A stretch of 64,000 bases of DNA from CAZOOK01 sp964581385 (GCA_964581385.1 CAZOOK010000018.1:1-64000); one strand, 5' to 3'; numbered from the stretch's first letter, positions 25,259 through 34,337 are shown. The notes: generated by a model not told the origin, from the letters alone. Numbers and translations: made by a program.

Positions 25259-26428
25259 CTATCCGGTACCGCCCTGCCTTGGGCCAAGCCGGATCAGCTT
25301 TAACCGCGTGATTTCGGACGGGGCGCCGAACCGCTTCGGCGGTCCCCAGTAGCCGGTGCCGCGACTGATGTAGACCCACATGTCGCGGACGCGATGCAGG
25401 CCGGCGACGAAGGGCTGCTGCAGTTTAACGAAGTGATTCCAGGGCCAGAACTGACCCCCGTGAGTATGGCCGGAAAGCTGCAGATGAAAACCGGCCTTCG
25501 CCGCGGCGTCGGCGCTGCGGGGCTGATGTGCGAGGAGCAGCCGGACGGATGCGCTTGCCGGCGCGCCGGCGATGGCAGCTTGTGGATCGCTGCGATGTCT
25601 GGGATCGAAGTGATGCCCGGAGACGTCGGTGACGCCGGCAACGACCAAGGCTCCGGTGTCATGATGAAGCACGACATGCTCGTTCATCAGCACGCATACT
25701 TGAAGGCGTCGCAGCTGCTCGATCCAGGCGTCGGCGCCGCTGTAGTATTCATGGTTGCCGGTGACGAAGAAAGTGCCGTGTCGCGACGATAGCTGTGCCA
25801 GTGGTTGAACGTGCGCGGCGAGTTCGTGCACGCCGCCATCGACGAGATCACCGGTGATAGCGACCATATCGGCGTTTAAGCGGTTCACGGTCTCGACGAT
25901 CGCACGCAGATATGGCGCCTTGATGGTCGGGCCAACGTGAACATCGCTGATCTGGGCGATGGTGAAACCATGGAGAGCCTCAGGCAGATCGGCGATCGGC
26001 ACGTCGACGGAGACGACGGCGGCGGTACGCCGCGCATTAAACAAGCCCAGCAGCGTGATCAGCAGCGCGATGGGGGGTATCAGCGCGGCGGAGTCGGTGA
26101 CGAAGTGCGGCAACGCGATCGCGCCGGGTGATAGCGCATTGGCGAGCGTGATCAGGAGCAGAATCGCGTCGCGAATCACGGTGAGCACGAACAGGGATGA
26201 GAAGAGTCCCATCAGCAGGAATGCGATCCACGACAGTGTTGCAGCCATCCATCGCGACCGTAGACGCGGACGAATCAGTCCCTTGGGGACAAGCGCTGCG
26301 GAACACGCGAGTAAGAGCGCCAGCGGTACCCAGGCCAACGGCCACACCGCCAGCGCCGGAATCAGACGCCAGCCGACATAGGCGTGCAGGAGTACCGACA
26401 CTCCCAACAGCATGGAACGTTTCCCCAT
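25259..26428 (-). CDS. Membrane-anchored metallophosphoesterase
   Basis: A 389-residue protein. The first 140 residues hold four or so hydrophobic helices. The rest is a calcineurin-like phosphoesterase with the full metal-ligand set: QISDVHVGPT, ITGDLVDGG, VTGNHEYYSG, LLLAHQP and LSGHTHGGQFWP. The closest characterised type is YaeI/YkuE, which act on phosphodiester or lipid substrates near the membrane. The substrate cannot be told. It is convergent with icd, with 18 bp between stops. Confidence 0.9.
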   Translation of the reverse strand: MGKRSMLLGVSVLLHAYVGWRLIPALAVWPLAWVPLALLLACSAALVPKGLIRPRLRSRWMAATLSWIAFLLMGLFSSLFVLTVIRDAILLLITLANALSPGAIALPHFVTDSAALIPPIALLITLLGLFNARRTAAVVSVDVPIADLPEALHGFTIAQISDVHVGPTIKAPYLRAIVETVNRLNADMVAITGDLVDGGVHELAAHVQPLAQLSSRHGTFFVTGNHEYYSGADAWIEQLRRLQVCVLMNEHVVLHHDTGALVVAGVTDVSGHHFDPRHRSDPQAAIAGAPASASVRLLLAHQPRSADAAAKAGFHLQLSGHTHGGQFWPWNHFVKLQQPFVAGLHRVRDMWVYISRGTGYWGPPKRFGAPSEITRLKLIRLGPRQGGTG

Positions 26429-26629
26429 CCTGACAATATGAGTCCCGTCCCCGCACGTTCAATAGAGAGGCGGAACAATGAATCAACGAGTCTGCCATTC
26501 GACGCCGGGTTGGACGACAGGCGCTGAACTCATCGGGTAAAGTGTTGATCTTCGGGATGCGTCGTCAGCCACGCCGAATGAATCCGATCATTGTTTCTTG
26601 CGGAAATCCGTTCCTTTCCACTGATCTTC

Positions 26630-26878
26630 ATGGTTTCCACCGAAGCTGACCATCGCCGTCTGCGCTGGCATTGCCGCCGCGGCATGAAAGAGCTCGACAT
26701 CGTTCTGGGCTGGTATCTCGACGCCTGCTATCCGACCGCGCCGGCATCGGAACAGGCGGCGTTCGAGGCGTTGCTGGAGCAGGAAGATCCGATCATCTGG
26801 CGCTGGCTGCTCGGCGCAGCACCGCTGCCGGAAGGAATATTGGGTGATGTCGTCCGCCGCCTCATCGACCGTCGCTGA
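26630..26878 (+). CDS. sdhE: FAD assembly factor SdhE
   Basis: An 82-residue protein of the SdhE/YgfY/Sdh5 family, which inserts FAD covalently into succinate dehydrogenase and fumarate reductase flavoprotein subunits. The diagnostic RRGMKELDIVL is at residues 16-26, and EQEDPIIWRWLLG is typical of the second half. The start at 26630 gives the usual length; an upstream in-frame start would add 13 non-family residues. It overlaps the YgfX-like gene by 35 bp, the usual sdhE-ygfX pairing. Confidence 0.93.
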   Translation: MVSTEADHRRLRWHCRRGMKELDIVLGWYLDACYPTAPASEQAAFEALLEQEDPIIWRWLLGAAPLPEGILGDVVRRLIDRR

Positions 26879-27317
26879 TGTCACGCTGCGGCCGTCGCTG
26901 CACGCAGTGCAGTGGGCGTTCTGGCTACATGTGGCGCCGGCGGTTGCGCTGCCGTTCGCGACGACTGAAAAGCTCTACGCCTTGCCGGTGCTGGTACTGA
27001 TCGCGATTTCCTGGATGCGCGTGCGCCGTCATGCTGCGCTCGGTTTTGGTGGCGATGCGATCCGGCGCGTATTGGCGCGACAGGACGGTTCGTGGTGGAT
27101 CGAGCGCGCTGATGGTCGTGGCGAAGCGGTGCGGCTGTTGCCGGATAGCGTGATGACAGGCTGGCTGCTGGTGCTGCGTTTCCGCTTGGAGAGTGGCAAG
27201 TCCGCCATACGCTTGATCATTGGCGACGAAACCGATGCCGAAGCGCTGCGCCGGCTGCGCGTGCGTCTCGGAAATTGGCGCGAGCTCGAAGCGGGCGGCG
27301 GCTTGGCGCGTAAATAA
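26844..27317 (+). CDS. YgfX-like membrane protein (CptA family)
   Basis: A 157-residue protein. Two adjacent membrane helices (WAFWLHVAPAVALPFAT and LYALPVLVLIAISWMRV) follow a short N-terminus with LRPSLHAVQW. The soluble C-terminal half (SWWIERADGRGEAVRLLPDSVMTGWLLVLRFRLES ... LRRLRVRLGNW) matches the protein YgfX (CptA). YgfX was first described as a toxin partner of SdhE, though that role is disputed. Direct overlap with sdhE supports the assignment. The exact start is uncertain because the ATG lies within sdhE. Confidence 0.8.
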   Translation: MMSSAASSTVADVTLRPSLHAVQWAFWLHVAPAVALPFATTEKLYALPVLVLIAISWMRVRRHAALGFGGDAIRRVLARQDGSWWIERADGRGEAVRLLPDSVMTGWLLVLRFRLESGKSAIRLIIGDETDAEALRRLRVRLGNWRELEAGGGLARK

Positions 27318-27424
27318 GCTTTCTTGCTTTCGGAGTTCTGGTCCCCAAGATAGGTGGCTGCGTGCGGGATTGTGATGTCCGAAAACGGCCAGATACCAGA
27401 TCCGCGTGCGCCTAGAGTGTGCCC

Positions 27425-28882
27425 ATGCGACTGGACGACGACCTCTGCTATCACCGGCTTGAAGCGCGCGATGTGCGTTTCGATGGAATGTTTTTCGTGG
27501 CTGTAACCAGCACCCGCATTTATTGCCGGCCAATCTGTCCCGCGCGCACGCCGCGCCGCGACCGCTGCCGCTTTTTTACGAATGCTGCGTCCGCAGAGGC
27601 GGCTGGATTCCGTCCGTGTCTGCGCTGCCGGCCGGAGCTCGCGCCGGGCAACGCGCCGGTCGATGCAGTCACCCGCGTCGCCACGGCGGCCATGGCGCGT
27701 ATCGAAGCTGGCGCGTTGAACGAAGGCAGTCTAGATGACTTGGCCACCGAACTTGCTTTGAGTGGTCGTCAACTGCGGCGCGCGATCGAACGTGAATACG
27801 GCGTCGCGCCGGTACAACTGGCGCAGACGCAGCGTCTGTTGATGGCCAAGCGGCTGCTGACCGACACTTCGCTCAATATCGCTGACGTTGCGTTCGCCAG
27901 CGGTTTTTCCAGCGTGCGCCGCTTCAATCATCTGTTTCGGACGCGTTATCGTCTTTCGCCGTCGCAACTGCGGCGCACTCGCGATGCGGTGGGCGGTGCC
28001 GACACGGATGCGATCACACTGCGGCTTAGCTATCGTCCTCCACTGCATTGGGAAGCGCTCGCCGGATATCTCGCCAGCCGCGGCGCGTCCGGTATGGAGG
28101 CATTTGAAGGCGGGCGCTATGTCCGCATGGTGACTTTCCAGAATCGCGCCGGCTGGATCGCGCTCGAACCGCTGGCTGGCATGCCAGCGTTGCGGTTTAC
28201 GGTATCGACGTCGCTGGTGCCGGTGCTGACACCACTGCTCGCTAAGATTCGCGCAATGCTCGATCTCGATGCGAACCCAGTCTCGATCGACACGCACCTG
28301 TCGGCGGATTCACGCTTGCGGGCGCTGGTCACGCGCAGCCGCGGCCTGCGCGTACCAGGTGCCTTCGACGGTTTTGAGCTGGCGCTGCGCGCTGTGCTCG
28401 GCCAGCAGATCAGCGTCAAGGCGGCAACCCTGTTGTTCAGACGCTTTGCCAGCATTTTCGGAACACCTATGGCCGTCGCACAGCATCCGACGCTTACGCA
28501 CGGTAGCCCCGATGCTGCGCGCATTGCGGACGCTAGTCTCGATCGACTTGCCGCGCTGGGATTGCCGCGCGCACGCGCACTGACGGTACAGACACTCGCC
28601 CGTGCGGTGGCAGATGGTGACTTGCGGCTCGATCATCGAGCGGACAGTGAGCGGACGATGGCGCAGTTGTGCGAGCTGCCGGGTATCGGCGACTGGACCG
28701 CGCAATACATCGCGATGCGTGCGCTGTGCGACGCCGACGCATTTCCCGCATCCGACCTGGGTGTGCTGCGTGCGCTCGGTGTAACGCGGCCACGTGACGC
28801 CGTCGCGATCGCGGAAGCCTGGCGTCCGTGGCGCGCTTACGCGGTGATGCATTTGTGGCGGCATGCCGCCACCGGAGGGTGA
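27425..28882 (+). CDS. Ada/AlkA fusion: adaptive-response regulator and 3-methyladenine DNA glycosylase
   Basis: A 485-residue fusion. Residues 10-75 are the Ada metal-binding domain with the zinc Cys set (YCRPICPARTPRRDRC ... PCLRCRPE), in which one Cys accepts methyl groups from phosphotriesters. Residues 85-180 are an AraC-type helix-turn-helix (LALSGRQLRRAIEREYGVAP, LNIADVAFASGFSSVRRFNHLFR). The rest is AlkA glycosylase: the N-terminal mixed domain, then LPGIGDWTAQYIAMRAL (helix-hairpin-helix) and catalytic Asp in FPASDLGVLRALG. It senses alkylation damage, activates repair genes and removes alkylated bases. It overlaps the region before ogt and is probably transcribed with it. Confidence 0.94.
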   Translation: MRLDDDLCYHRLEARDVRFDGMFFVAVTSTRIYCRPICPARTPRRDRCRFFTNAASAEAAGFRPCLRCRPELAPGNAPVDAVTRVATAAMARIEAGALNEGSLDDLATELALSGRQLRRAIEREYGVAPVQLAQTQRLLMAKRLLTDTSLNIADVAFASGFSSVRRFNHLFRTRYRLSPSQLRRTRDAVGGADTDAITLRLSYRPPLHWEALAGYLASRGASGMEAFEGGRYVRMVTFQNRAGWIALEPLAGMPALRFTVSTSLVPVLTPLLAKIRAMLDLDANPVSIDTHLSADSRLRALVTRSRGLRVPGAFDGFELALRAVLGQQISVKAATLLFRRFASIFGTPMAVAQHPTLTHGSPDAARIADASLDRLAALGLPRARALTVQTLARAVADGDLRLDHRADSERTMAQLCELPGIGDWTAQYIAMRALCDADAFPASDLGVLRALGVTRPRDAVAIAEAWRPWRAYAVMHLWRHAATGG

Positions 28883-28883
28883 A

Positions 28884-29453
28884 ATGAAGAGGAATGAAAC
28901 AATGCGGACAATCACTGAAAGCGATGCGATAACCGCCGATACGCCGGCGACCGTTTGCTACGACACGGTGTGCGCGCCGTTTGGAGAGCTGTTGCTGCTT
29001 GCAGAAGGTGAACACCTCACCGGGTTATATCTCGACGCGGCGAAGACCTTGAAATCGCGACCTGCAGATTGGCGTCGAGGCGCCAAGGTATTGCAACGCG
29101 CGCGCGCGCAGCTGAAGGCCTATTTTGCCGGCGAACTACGCGCTTTCGATTTGCCGTTGACGCTACGTGGGACTGCGTTCCAGCGCCGAGTATGGAGCGC
29201 GCTTTGTGACATCCCCTATGGAACCACGATCAGCTACGCCGAACTCGCGCGTCGCGTCGGCTCGCCACGCGGGTTCCGAGCGGCGGGACAGGCGAATGGT
29301 GCCAATCCGATCAGCATCATCGTGCCATGCCATCGCGTCATCGCGGCCGACGCCACGCTGGGTGGCTACAGCGGCGGACTCGATCGCAAGCGCTGGCTGC
29401 TCGCGCACGAGGGCGTCACACTCGGCGAGACTGGTACCGAGAGTCTGTTCTGA
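28884..29453 (+). CDS. ogt: Methylated-DNA--[protein]-cysteine S-methyltransferase
   Basis: A 189-residue O6-alkylguanine-DNA alkyltransferase. The acceptor Cys149 sits in the signature NPISIIVPCHRVIAADATLGGYSGGLDRKRWLLAHE. The helix-turn-helix region is LCDIPYGTTISYAELARRVGSPRG. It removes alkyl groups from O6-guanine in a suicide reaction. GGAGGGTGAA directly precedes the ATG at 28884. It starts 1 bp after the Ada-AlkA stop, so the two form an alkylation-repair operon likely induced by the Ada domain of the first gene. Confidence 0.95.
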   Translation: MKRNETMRTITESDAITADTPATVCYDTVCAPFGELLLLAEGEHLTGLYLDAAKTLKSRPADWRRGAKVLQRARAQLKAYFAGELRAFDLPLTLRGTAFQRRVWSALCDIPYGTTISYAELARRVGSPRGFRAAGQANGANPISIIVPCHRVIAADATLGGYSGGLDRKRWLLAHEGVTLGETGTESLF

Positions 29454-29459
29454 AATTAT

Positions 29460-30281
29460 TCAGAGATCCCGTAGCAGCGCATTGATGCCGACTTTCGCGC
29501 GCGTCTGCGCATCGACACGCTTGACGATCACCGCGCAGTTCAAGCTGTAACGGCCATTGTCCCTTGGCAGCGAGCCGGCGACGACGACCGCGCCCGCGGG
29601 GACGCGGCCATAACTGATCTGGCTGCTCTCGCGGTCATAGATCGGCGTCGACTGGCCGATGAATACGCCCATCGAAATCACCGCGCCTTTTTCGATGATG
29701 ACACCTTCGACGATTTCCGAACGCGCGCCGATGAAGCAGTCATCCTCAATGATCGTTGGACTGGCTTGCAGAGGCTCTAGTACGCCACCGATGCCGACGC
29801 CGCCGGATAGATGCACGTTGGCGCCGATCTGCGCGCAGGAACCGACTGTCGCCCAGGTGTCCACCATCGTGCCGCGACCGACATAAGCGCCAATGTTGAC
29901 GTAGCTCGGCATCAGGATTGCGCCGGGGGCGATATAGGCGCCCTTGCGTACCGCGGCCGGCGGCACCACGCGCGCGCCGAGCCGTTTGAAGTCAGCGGCT
30001 GACCAGTCGGCGAACTTCAGCGGAACTTTGTCGTAGCCGAGCAGGCCGCCCATTTCGATCGGCGCGTTGTCATGCAGACGAAAATAGAGCAGCACGGCTT
30101 TCTTCAGCCAATCGTTGACGGTCCAGCCATTCGCACCGGGTTCGACCACGCGCACCTCGCCGCGATCAAGCAGCGTGACGGCGTTCTCGACCGCTTGGCG
30201 GATGTGTGCATCGCCGGCCGACAGCGTGTCGCGGCGTTCCCAGGCGTGCTCGATGGTGACGCGGAGTTCTAGCGTGTTCAC
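29460..30281 (-). CDS. dapD: 2,3,4,5-tetrahydropyridine-2,6-dicarboxylate N-succinyltransferase
   Basis: A 273-residue acyltransferase of lysine and peptidoglycan precursor synthesis. The N-terminus (LELRVTIEHAWERRD) and the left-handed beta-helix repeats (VRKGAYIAPGAILMPSYVNIGAYVGRGTMVDTWATVGSCAQIG) are typical, as is the end LNCAVIVKRVDAQTRAKVGINALLRDL. The start is GTG at 30281. The longer frame from 30317 would encode the end of the adjacent repeat element. That element begins 21 bp before the GTG, so the native upstream region of dapD has been replaced or displaced. glnD lies upstream on the same strand. Confidence 0.95.
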   Translation of the reverse strand: MNTLELRVTIEHAWERRDTLSAGDAHIRQAVENAVTLLDRGEVRVVEPGANGWTVNDWLKKAVLLYFRLHDNAPIEMGGLLGYDKVPLKFADWSAADFKRLGARVVPPAAVRKGAYIAPGAILMPSYVNIGAYVGRGTMVDTWATVGSCAQIGANVHLSGGVGIGGVLEPLQASPTIIEDDCFIGARSEIVEGVIIEKGAVISMGVFIGQSTPIYDRESSQISYGRVPAGAVVVAGSLPRDNGRYSLNCAVIVKRVDAQTRAKVGINALLRDL

Positions 30282-30303
30282 AGCAATTTCCCGGTTAATT
30301 TTA

Positions 30304-30570
30304 GGGCCTGTTAACAATTACTTTGATCGCTGCGTTGCGCCCAAAAGGGCGCCAGGCAAGGCGCGGCGAGCGAAGTGTGGTTGATTCCACATGAGCGAGG
30401 CGCAACGCGGCATGGCGCCCTTTTGGGCGCAACCCGAAGGGACGGGACCGTATGGGCACAGCGCCGCGTCTCTCGCTCCTCGTGTACGTCAAGTACACCA
30501 CGTCTCTCGTTCCTTGCGCTATGCCCATACGGTCTCCGTCGCAGCGATCAAAGTAATTGTTAAAAGGCCC
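30304..30570. mobile_element. MITE-like element, copy 1 (267 bp, TA-flanked)
   Basis: A 267-bp element with 31-bp terminal inverted repeats, starting GGGCCTGTTAACAATTACTT and mirrored at the right end with one mismatch. TA lies on each side, as expected for Tc1/mariner/IS630-type target duplication. It contains no gene. Two further inverted pairs lie inside: GCGCCCAAAAGGGCGCCA with TGGCGCCCTTTTGGGCGC, and a 24-bp stem built around CCGTATGGGCACAGCGC. A second near-identical copy in the same orientation is at 34056-34322. It sits between glnD and dapD, and its last G completes the glnD stop codon. Confidence 0.85.
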
Positions 30571-33257
30571 TAATGTGATTGGACATGATCGAAAGTGCGG
30601 ACGAGCACTTCACGCAGATCGTCGAGTAGGTCTTCGTCGGCGATCGGCTGGTGTTTGCGGTCGGTGATGTAGAACACGTCTTCGGCGCGCTCGCCGATGG
30701 TCGCGATCTTCGCGGCGTCGAGCAGGATGCCGCGCCTCTGGAACACACGGCCGACCAGCGATAGCAGGCCAGGCTGGTCCGCGGTCACCAGTTCGAGCAC
30801 GGTGCGGCCGCGCTTCGTGTCCTGGCTGAAATGCACGGAGGTCGGCGTGTTGAAGTGTTTGAGCTTCTGCGAGCGGCGGCGGTTGACATCGATCGCAGCA
30901 ATGCTCGAATCCGCCAGCACCTTGCGCAGACCTTCGCGGATTTCGGCGGTGCGATGCCCGCCCAGCACGGGCGAGCCGTCGCCTTCCATGACCACGAAGG
31001 AGTCGAGGACGTAGCCATCGGCGGAAGTGTTGATGCGTGCATCGAGAATGTTGAGTCCCAACCGTGCCAGCATACCGGTGGCGATACCGAACAGATGATC
31101 GCGATCGCGCATGTAGACGAATACGGTGGTGCTGGGCTCATCGAGCGATTCGATGAGCACCAGCGGCAGATCCTGCTCGCCAGTGGCGGCGATGGCGGGC
31201 AGATGCCAGGCCAGCTCCTCGGGCGAATGGCGCAGGAAATATTCCGGTTCGAACCGCATCCAGATGGTGTCGGCGCGCGAGATGTCGACGCCGCGGCTGG
31301 AGAGCAGTGCTAGTGCGGCGCGCTTTTGTTCGGCGACACGTTCGGTTTCGCTGACCGGATTGTCGAGCCCGCGTTCGAGCGCGCGCGCGGTACCGTTGTA
31401 GAGATCGCGCAACAGGCTCGCGCGCCAGGAATTCCACAGCGCCGGGTTAGTTGCGCGGATGTCCGCGATGGTGAGCAGGTAGAGATAATCGAGGCGGCCG
31501 CGCTCGCCGACGCGGCGCGCGAATTCGGTGACGACTTCCGGACTGCTGATGTCCTGGCGCTGCGCGGTCAACGACATGATCAGGTGGTACTTCACCAGCC
31601 AGACCACGAGATCAGTATCGGCGTGCGACATGCCGTGGTCGAGGCAGAATTTCTGCGCGTCGTCGGCCCCGAGTTCGGAATGATCACCGCCGCGCCCCTT
31701 CGCCAGATCGTGAAACAGGCCGGCGATGTAGAGTGCTTCCGGACGCGGAATGCGCTCCATGAGCTCGCTGCAGAACGGCAGTTCATCGCGGAACCGCGTC
31801 ATCGCCATGCGCCGCAGATTGCGCACGATATAGAGCGAATGCTCGTCCACCGTCAGCGTGTGGAAGAGGTCGTATTGCATGTGGCCGATGACGCGACTGA
31901 ACACCGGCAGGTAGCGGCCCAGCACGCCGTAGCGATTCATGCGCCGCAGCGCGTGCGTGAGGCCGTTGCCTTCGCGGAACAGATCGATGAACAGTGCGCG
32001 TGCACGCACGTCGTCGCGGAATTCGTCGTCGATCAGATAACGGTCGCGGCGGATCAGGCGCAGCGTCGAGGCGCGGATGCCCTCGATCTTCGTGTGTTTC
32101 TGCATCAACGAAAAAATTTCGATCAGCGCCGGCGGATAGCGCTGGAAGACCTCATCGTCGCGCGCTTCGATATAGTCGCCACGCACCTGAAAACGTGCAT
32201 TGAGTGCTTTCGGCTCGGTGTCAGCGTCGCGATGCAGAATCGCCTCGTCGAATAGCTGCAGCAGCATGTCATTGAGGCAGGACAGCGCCTTGATGGTGCG
32301 GTAATAGAGCTGCATGAACTGCTCGACCGCGCGGTTGTGATCCTGATCGACATAGCCGAACAGCTCGGCGAGCTTGATCTGGTGATCGAACAGCAGCCGG
32401 TCTTCATGCCGACCAGTGACCATGTGTAGGGCAAAGCGCACGCGCCATAGAAAATCCTGGCCGGCGAACAATTCGTCGCACTCGGTTTTGGTCAGAAAGC
32501 CGCGATCGCGCAGCTCACCCAGTGTTTGTGCGCCGAAGTGACGCTTTGCAACCCAGGCAATGGTGTGAATGTCGCGCAGACCGCCGGGGCCTTCCTTGAC
32601 GTTCGGCTCCAGCTTGTAGCCGGTACCGTCGTATTTCGCGTGCCGCTTTTCTTGCTCTTCGACCTTGGCGCGGAAGAATGCGTCGACCGGCCATAGATGA
32701 TCTGGTGTGAGTTTCTTTTCCAGCGCATCGAACAGCTTGCGATCACCGCTTAGGGGCCGTGCTTCAATGAGGTTGGTGATGACCGTAATGTCGCCAGCCG
32801 CAAGCGCGACGCACTCGTCGACCGTGCGTACGCTGCTGCCGACTTCGAGACCGATGTCCCACAGGAACGCAAACAGGCTTTCGAGCGCGGATTTGTGCCG
32901 GTCCAGTGCGTCACGGTCGTGCAGCACCAGCAGATCGATGTCGGAGTGCGGCAGCAATTCGCCGCGGCCATAACCGCCGACCGCGATCAGCGCGATGCCG
33001 TTGGAATCCTGTGGCAGGAAGCGCAGCCAGATTTCGCGCAGGACTTCATCGATGAGCAGCGCGCGTGCGTGGACCAGTGCCTCCGCTGGCGCGCCGTCAT
33101 GAAACAGGCCGACCAGCCGTTCGCGGCCCCACGCCAGCGTATCGCGGAAGGCGGTCACCGGCGCGACGTCCTCGGCACGCAGACGGCTGCGTACGCGGCG
33201 CGCAGAGAATACGGCGGCGGCAGCGTCGTCGGTTGGTTCGGTCACGGACAGGCTCAA
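30570..33257 (-). CDS. glnD: Bifunctional uridylyltransferase/uridylyl-removing enzyme GlnD
   Basis: An 895-residue nitrogen sensor that uridylylates and deuridylylates PII. The nucleotidyltransferase motif GGYGRGELLPHSDID (residues 94-108, with two Asp metal ligands), the HD domain (ALYIAGLFHDLAKGRGGDHSELG) and two C-terminal ACT domains (TTVFVYMRDRDHLFGIATGMLARLGLNI and TVLELVTADQPGLLSLVGRVFQRRGI) are all present, so it is complete. The stop TAG is built from the TA target site plus the terminal G of the repeat element, so the original C-terminus may have been slightly altered. It starts 3 bp after the map stop and is co-transcribed with it. Confidence 0.96.
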   Translation of the reverse strand: MSLSVTEPTDDAAAAVFSARRVRSRLRAEDVAPVTAFRDTLAWGRERLVGLFHDGAPAEALVHARALLIDEVLREIWLRFLPQDSNGIALIAVGGYGRGELLPHSDIDLLVLHDRDALDRHKSALESLFAFLWDIGLEVGSSVRTVDECVALAAGDITVITNLIEARPLSGDRKLFDALEKKLTPDHLWPVDAFFRAKVEEQEKRHAKYDGTGYKLEPNVKEGPGGLRDIHTIAWVAKRHFGAQTLGELRDRGFLTKTECDELFAGQDFLWRVRFALHMVTGRHEDRLLFDHQIKLAELFGYVDQDHNRAVEQFMQLYYRTIKALSCLNDMLLQLFDEAILHRDADTEPKALNARFQVRGDYIEARDDEVFQRYPPALIEIFSLMQKHTKIEGIRASTLRLIRRDRYLIDDEFRDDVRARALFIDLFREGNGLTHALRRMNRYGVLGRYLPVFSRVIGHMQYDLFHTLTVDEHSLYIVRNLRRMAMTRFRDELPFCSELMERIPRPEALYIAGLFHDLAKGRGGDHSELGADDAQKFCLDHGMSHADTDLVVWLVKYHLIMSLTAQRQDISSPEVVTEFARRVGERGRLDYLYLLTIADIRATNPALWNSWRASLLRDLYNGTARALERGLDNPVSETERVAEQKRAALALLSSRGVDISRADTIWMRFEPEYFLRHSPEELAWHLPAIAATGEQDLPLVLIESLDEPSTTVFVYMRDRDHLFGIATGMLARLGLNILDARINTSADGYVLDSFVVMEGDGSPVLGGHRTAEIREGLRKVLADSSIAAIDVNRRRSQKLKHFNTPTSVHFSQDTKRGRTVLELVTADQPGLLSLVGRVFQRRGILLDAAKIATIGERAEDVFYITDRKHQPIADEDLLDDLREVLVRTFDHVQSH

Positions 33258-33260
33258 AAG

Positions 33261-34049
33261 TTACTGGATCACTTCGCCGGCACGCAGAGTCAGCACTTCG
33301 TAACCGGTTTCCGTGACCAGGATTGTGTGCTCCCACTGCGCGGAAAGCGAATGATCCTTGGTGACAACGGTCCAGCCATCCGGCAGCAGCTTCACGTCGG
33401 CGCGACCGGCATTGAGCATCGGCTCGATCGTGAAGGTCATACCCGCTTCCAGTTCCATGCCGTTGCCAGGTTTGCCGTAGTGCAGTACTTGTGGATCTTC
33501 GTGGAAGCGGCGGCCGATGCCATGTCCGCAATATTCGCGCACCACTGAGAAACCCTGCGCTTCAGCGTAGGTTTGCACCGCATGGCCGATGTCGCCGAGC
33601 CGCGCGCCGGGCCGCACCTGGCGGATGCCTTCGATCATCGCGTTGCGCGTGGCTTCCGCCAGACGCTTCGCGAGCACGCCGGTGTCCCCAATGTGGAACA
33701 TCATGCTGGTGTCGCCATGAAAGCCATTCTTGATGACCGTGATGTCGAGATTGACGAGATCGCCGCGCTTGAGCGTTTTCGCGCCCGGAATGCCATGGCA
33801 GACGACGTGATTCACTGAGGTGCAGATGGATTTCGGGAACGGCGGACGGTTGTGCGCACCGCCGTAGTGCAGCGGCGCCGCCACGCAGTCCAGATCCTTG
33901 ACGATGAATTCGTGGCAGCGGTGGTTGAGCTCGTCGGTCGAGGCGCCGGCACGCACGTACGGCTCGATCATTTCGAGCACGAGTGCGGCGGCGCGACCAG
34001 CTTCGCGCATCGCCTGCTGTTCTTCCTGGGTTTTGCGGGACACGCCCAT
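33261..34049 (-). CDS. map: Methionine aminopeptidase type I
   Basis: A 262-residue enzyme that removes the initiator Met. The five metal ligands are visible: Asp102, Asp113, His176, Glu209 and Glu240, with His85 as the active-site base. Adjacency to a divergent rpsB is the common gammaproteobacterial arrangement. The second MITE copy ends 4 bp before its ATG. The bases directly upstream (GGCCCTAACGC) therefore come mainly from the repeat, and no Shine-Dalgarno is visible. Its expression presumably depends on sequences inside or beyond the element. Confidence 0.96.
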   Translation of the reverse strand: MGVSRKTQEEQQAMREAGRAAALVLEMIEPYVRAGASTDELNHRCHEFIVKDLDCVAAPLHYGGAHNRPPFPKSICTSVNHVVCHGIPGAKTLKRGDLVNLDITVIKNGFHGDTSMMFHIGDTGVLAKRLAEATRNAMIEGIRQVRPGARLGDIGHAVQTYAEAQGFSVVREYCGHGIGRRFHEDPQVLHYGKPGNGMELEAGMTFTIEPMLNAGRADVKLLPDGWTVVTKDHSLSAQWEHTILVTETGYEVLTLRAGEVIQ

Positions 34050-34055
34050 GCGTTA

Positions 34056-34322
34056 GGGCCTGTTAACAATTACTTTGATCGCTGCGTTGCCGCCCAAAAG
34101 GGCGCCAGGCAAGGCGCGGCGAGCGAAGTGTGGTGAATCCACATGAGCGAGGCGCAACGCGGCATGGCGCCCTTTTGGGCGCAACCCGAAGGGACGGGAC
34201 CGTATGGGCACAGCGCCGCGTCTCTCGCTCCTCATGTACTTCAAGTACATCACGTCACTCGTTTCTTGCGCTGTGCCCATACGGTCTCCGTCGCAGCGAT
34301 CAAAGTAATTGTTAACAGGCCC
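34056..34322. mobile_element. MITE-like element, copy 2 (267 bp, TA-flanked)
   Basis: The second copy, in the same orientation as 30304-30570. Its 31-bp terminal inverted repeats are perfect, TA flanks each end, and the internal palindromes are conserved. It differs from copy 1 by scattered substitutions (for example GTGTACGTCAAGTACACC against ATGTACTTCAAGTACATC) and by two compensating 1-bp indels. The paired change on both sides of the small stem keeps base pairing. It lies in the divergent map/rpsB intergenic region, 15 bp before the likely rpsB -35. Confidence 0.86.
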
Positions 34323-34337
34323 TAGGCCGGTCAGTAA

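Noticed and set aside
30301..30573. Four open frames of 60-75 codons inside the first MITE copy
   Set aside because: They arise from the palindromic repeat in several frames and strands at once. The same frames recur in copy 2. There is no ribosome site.
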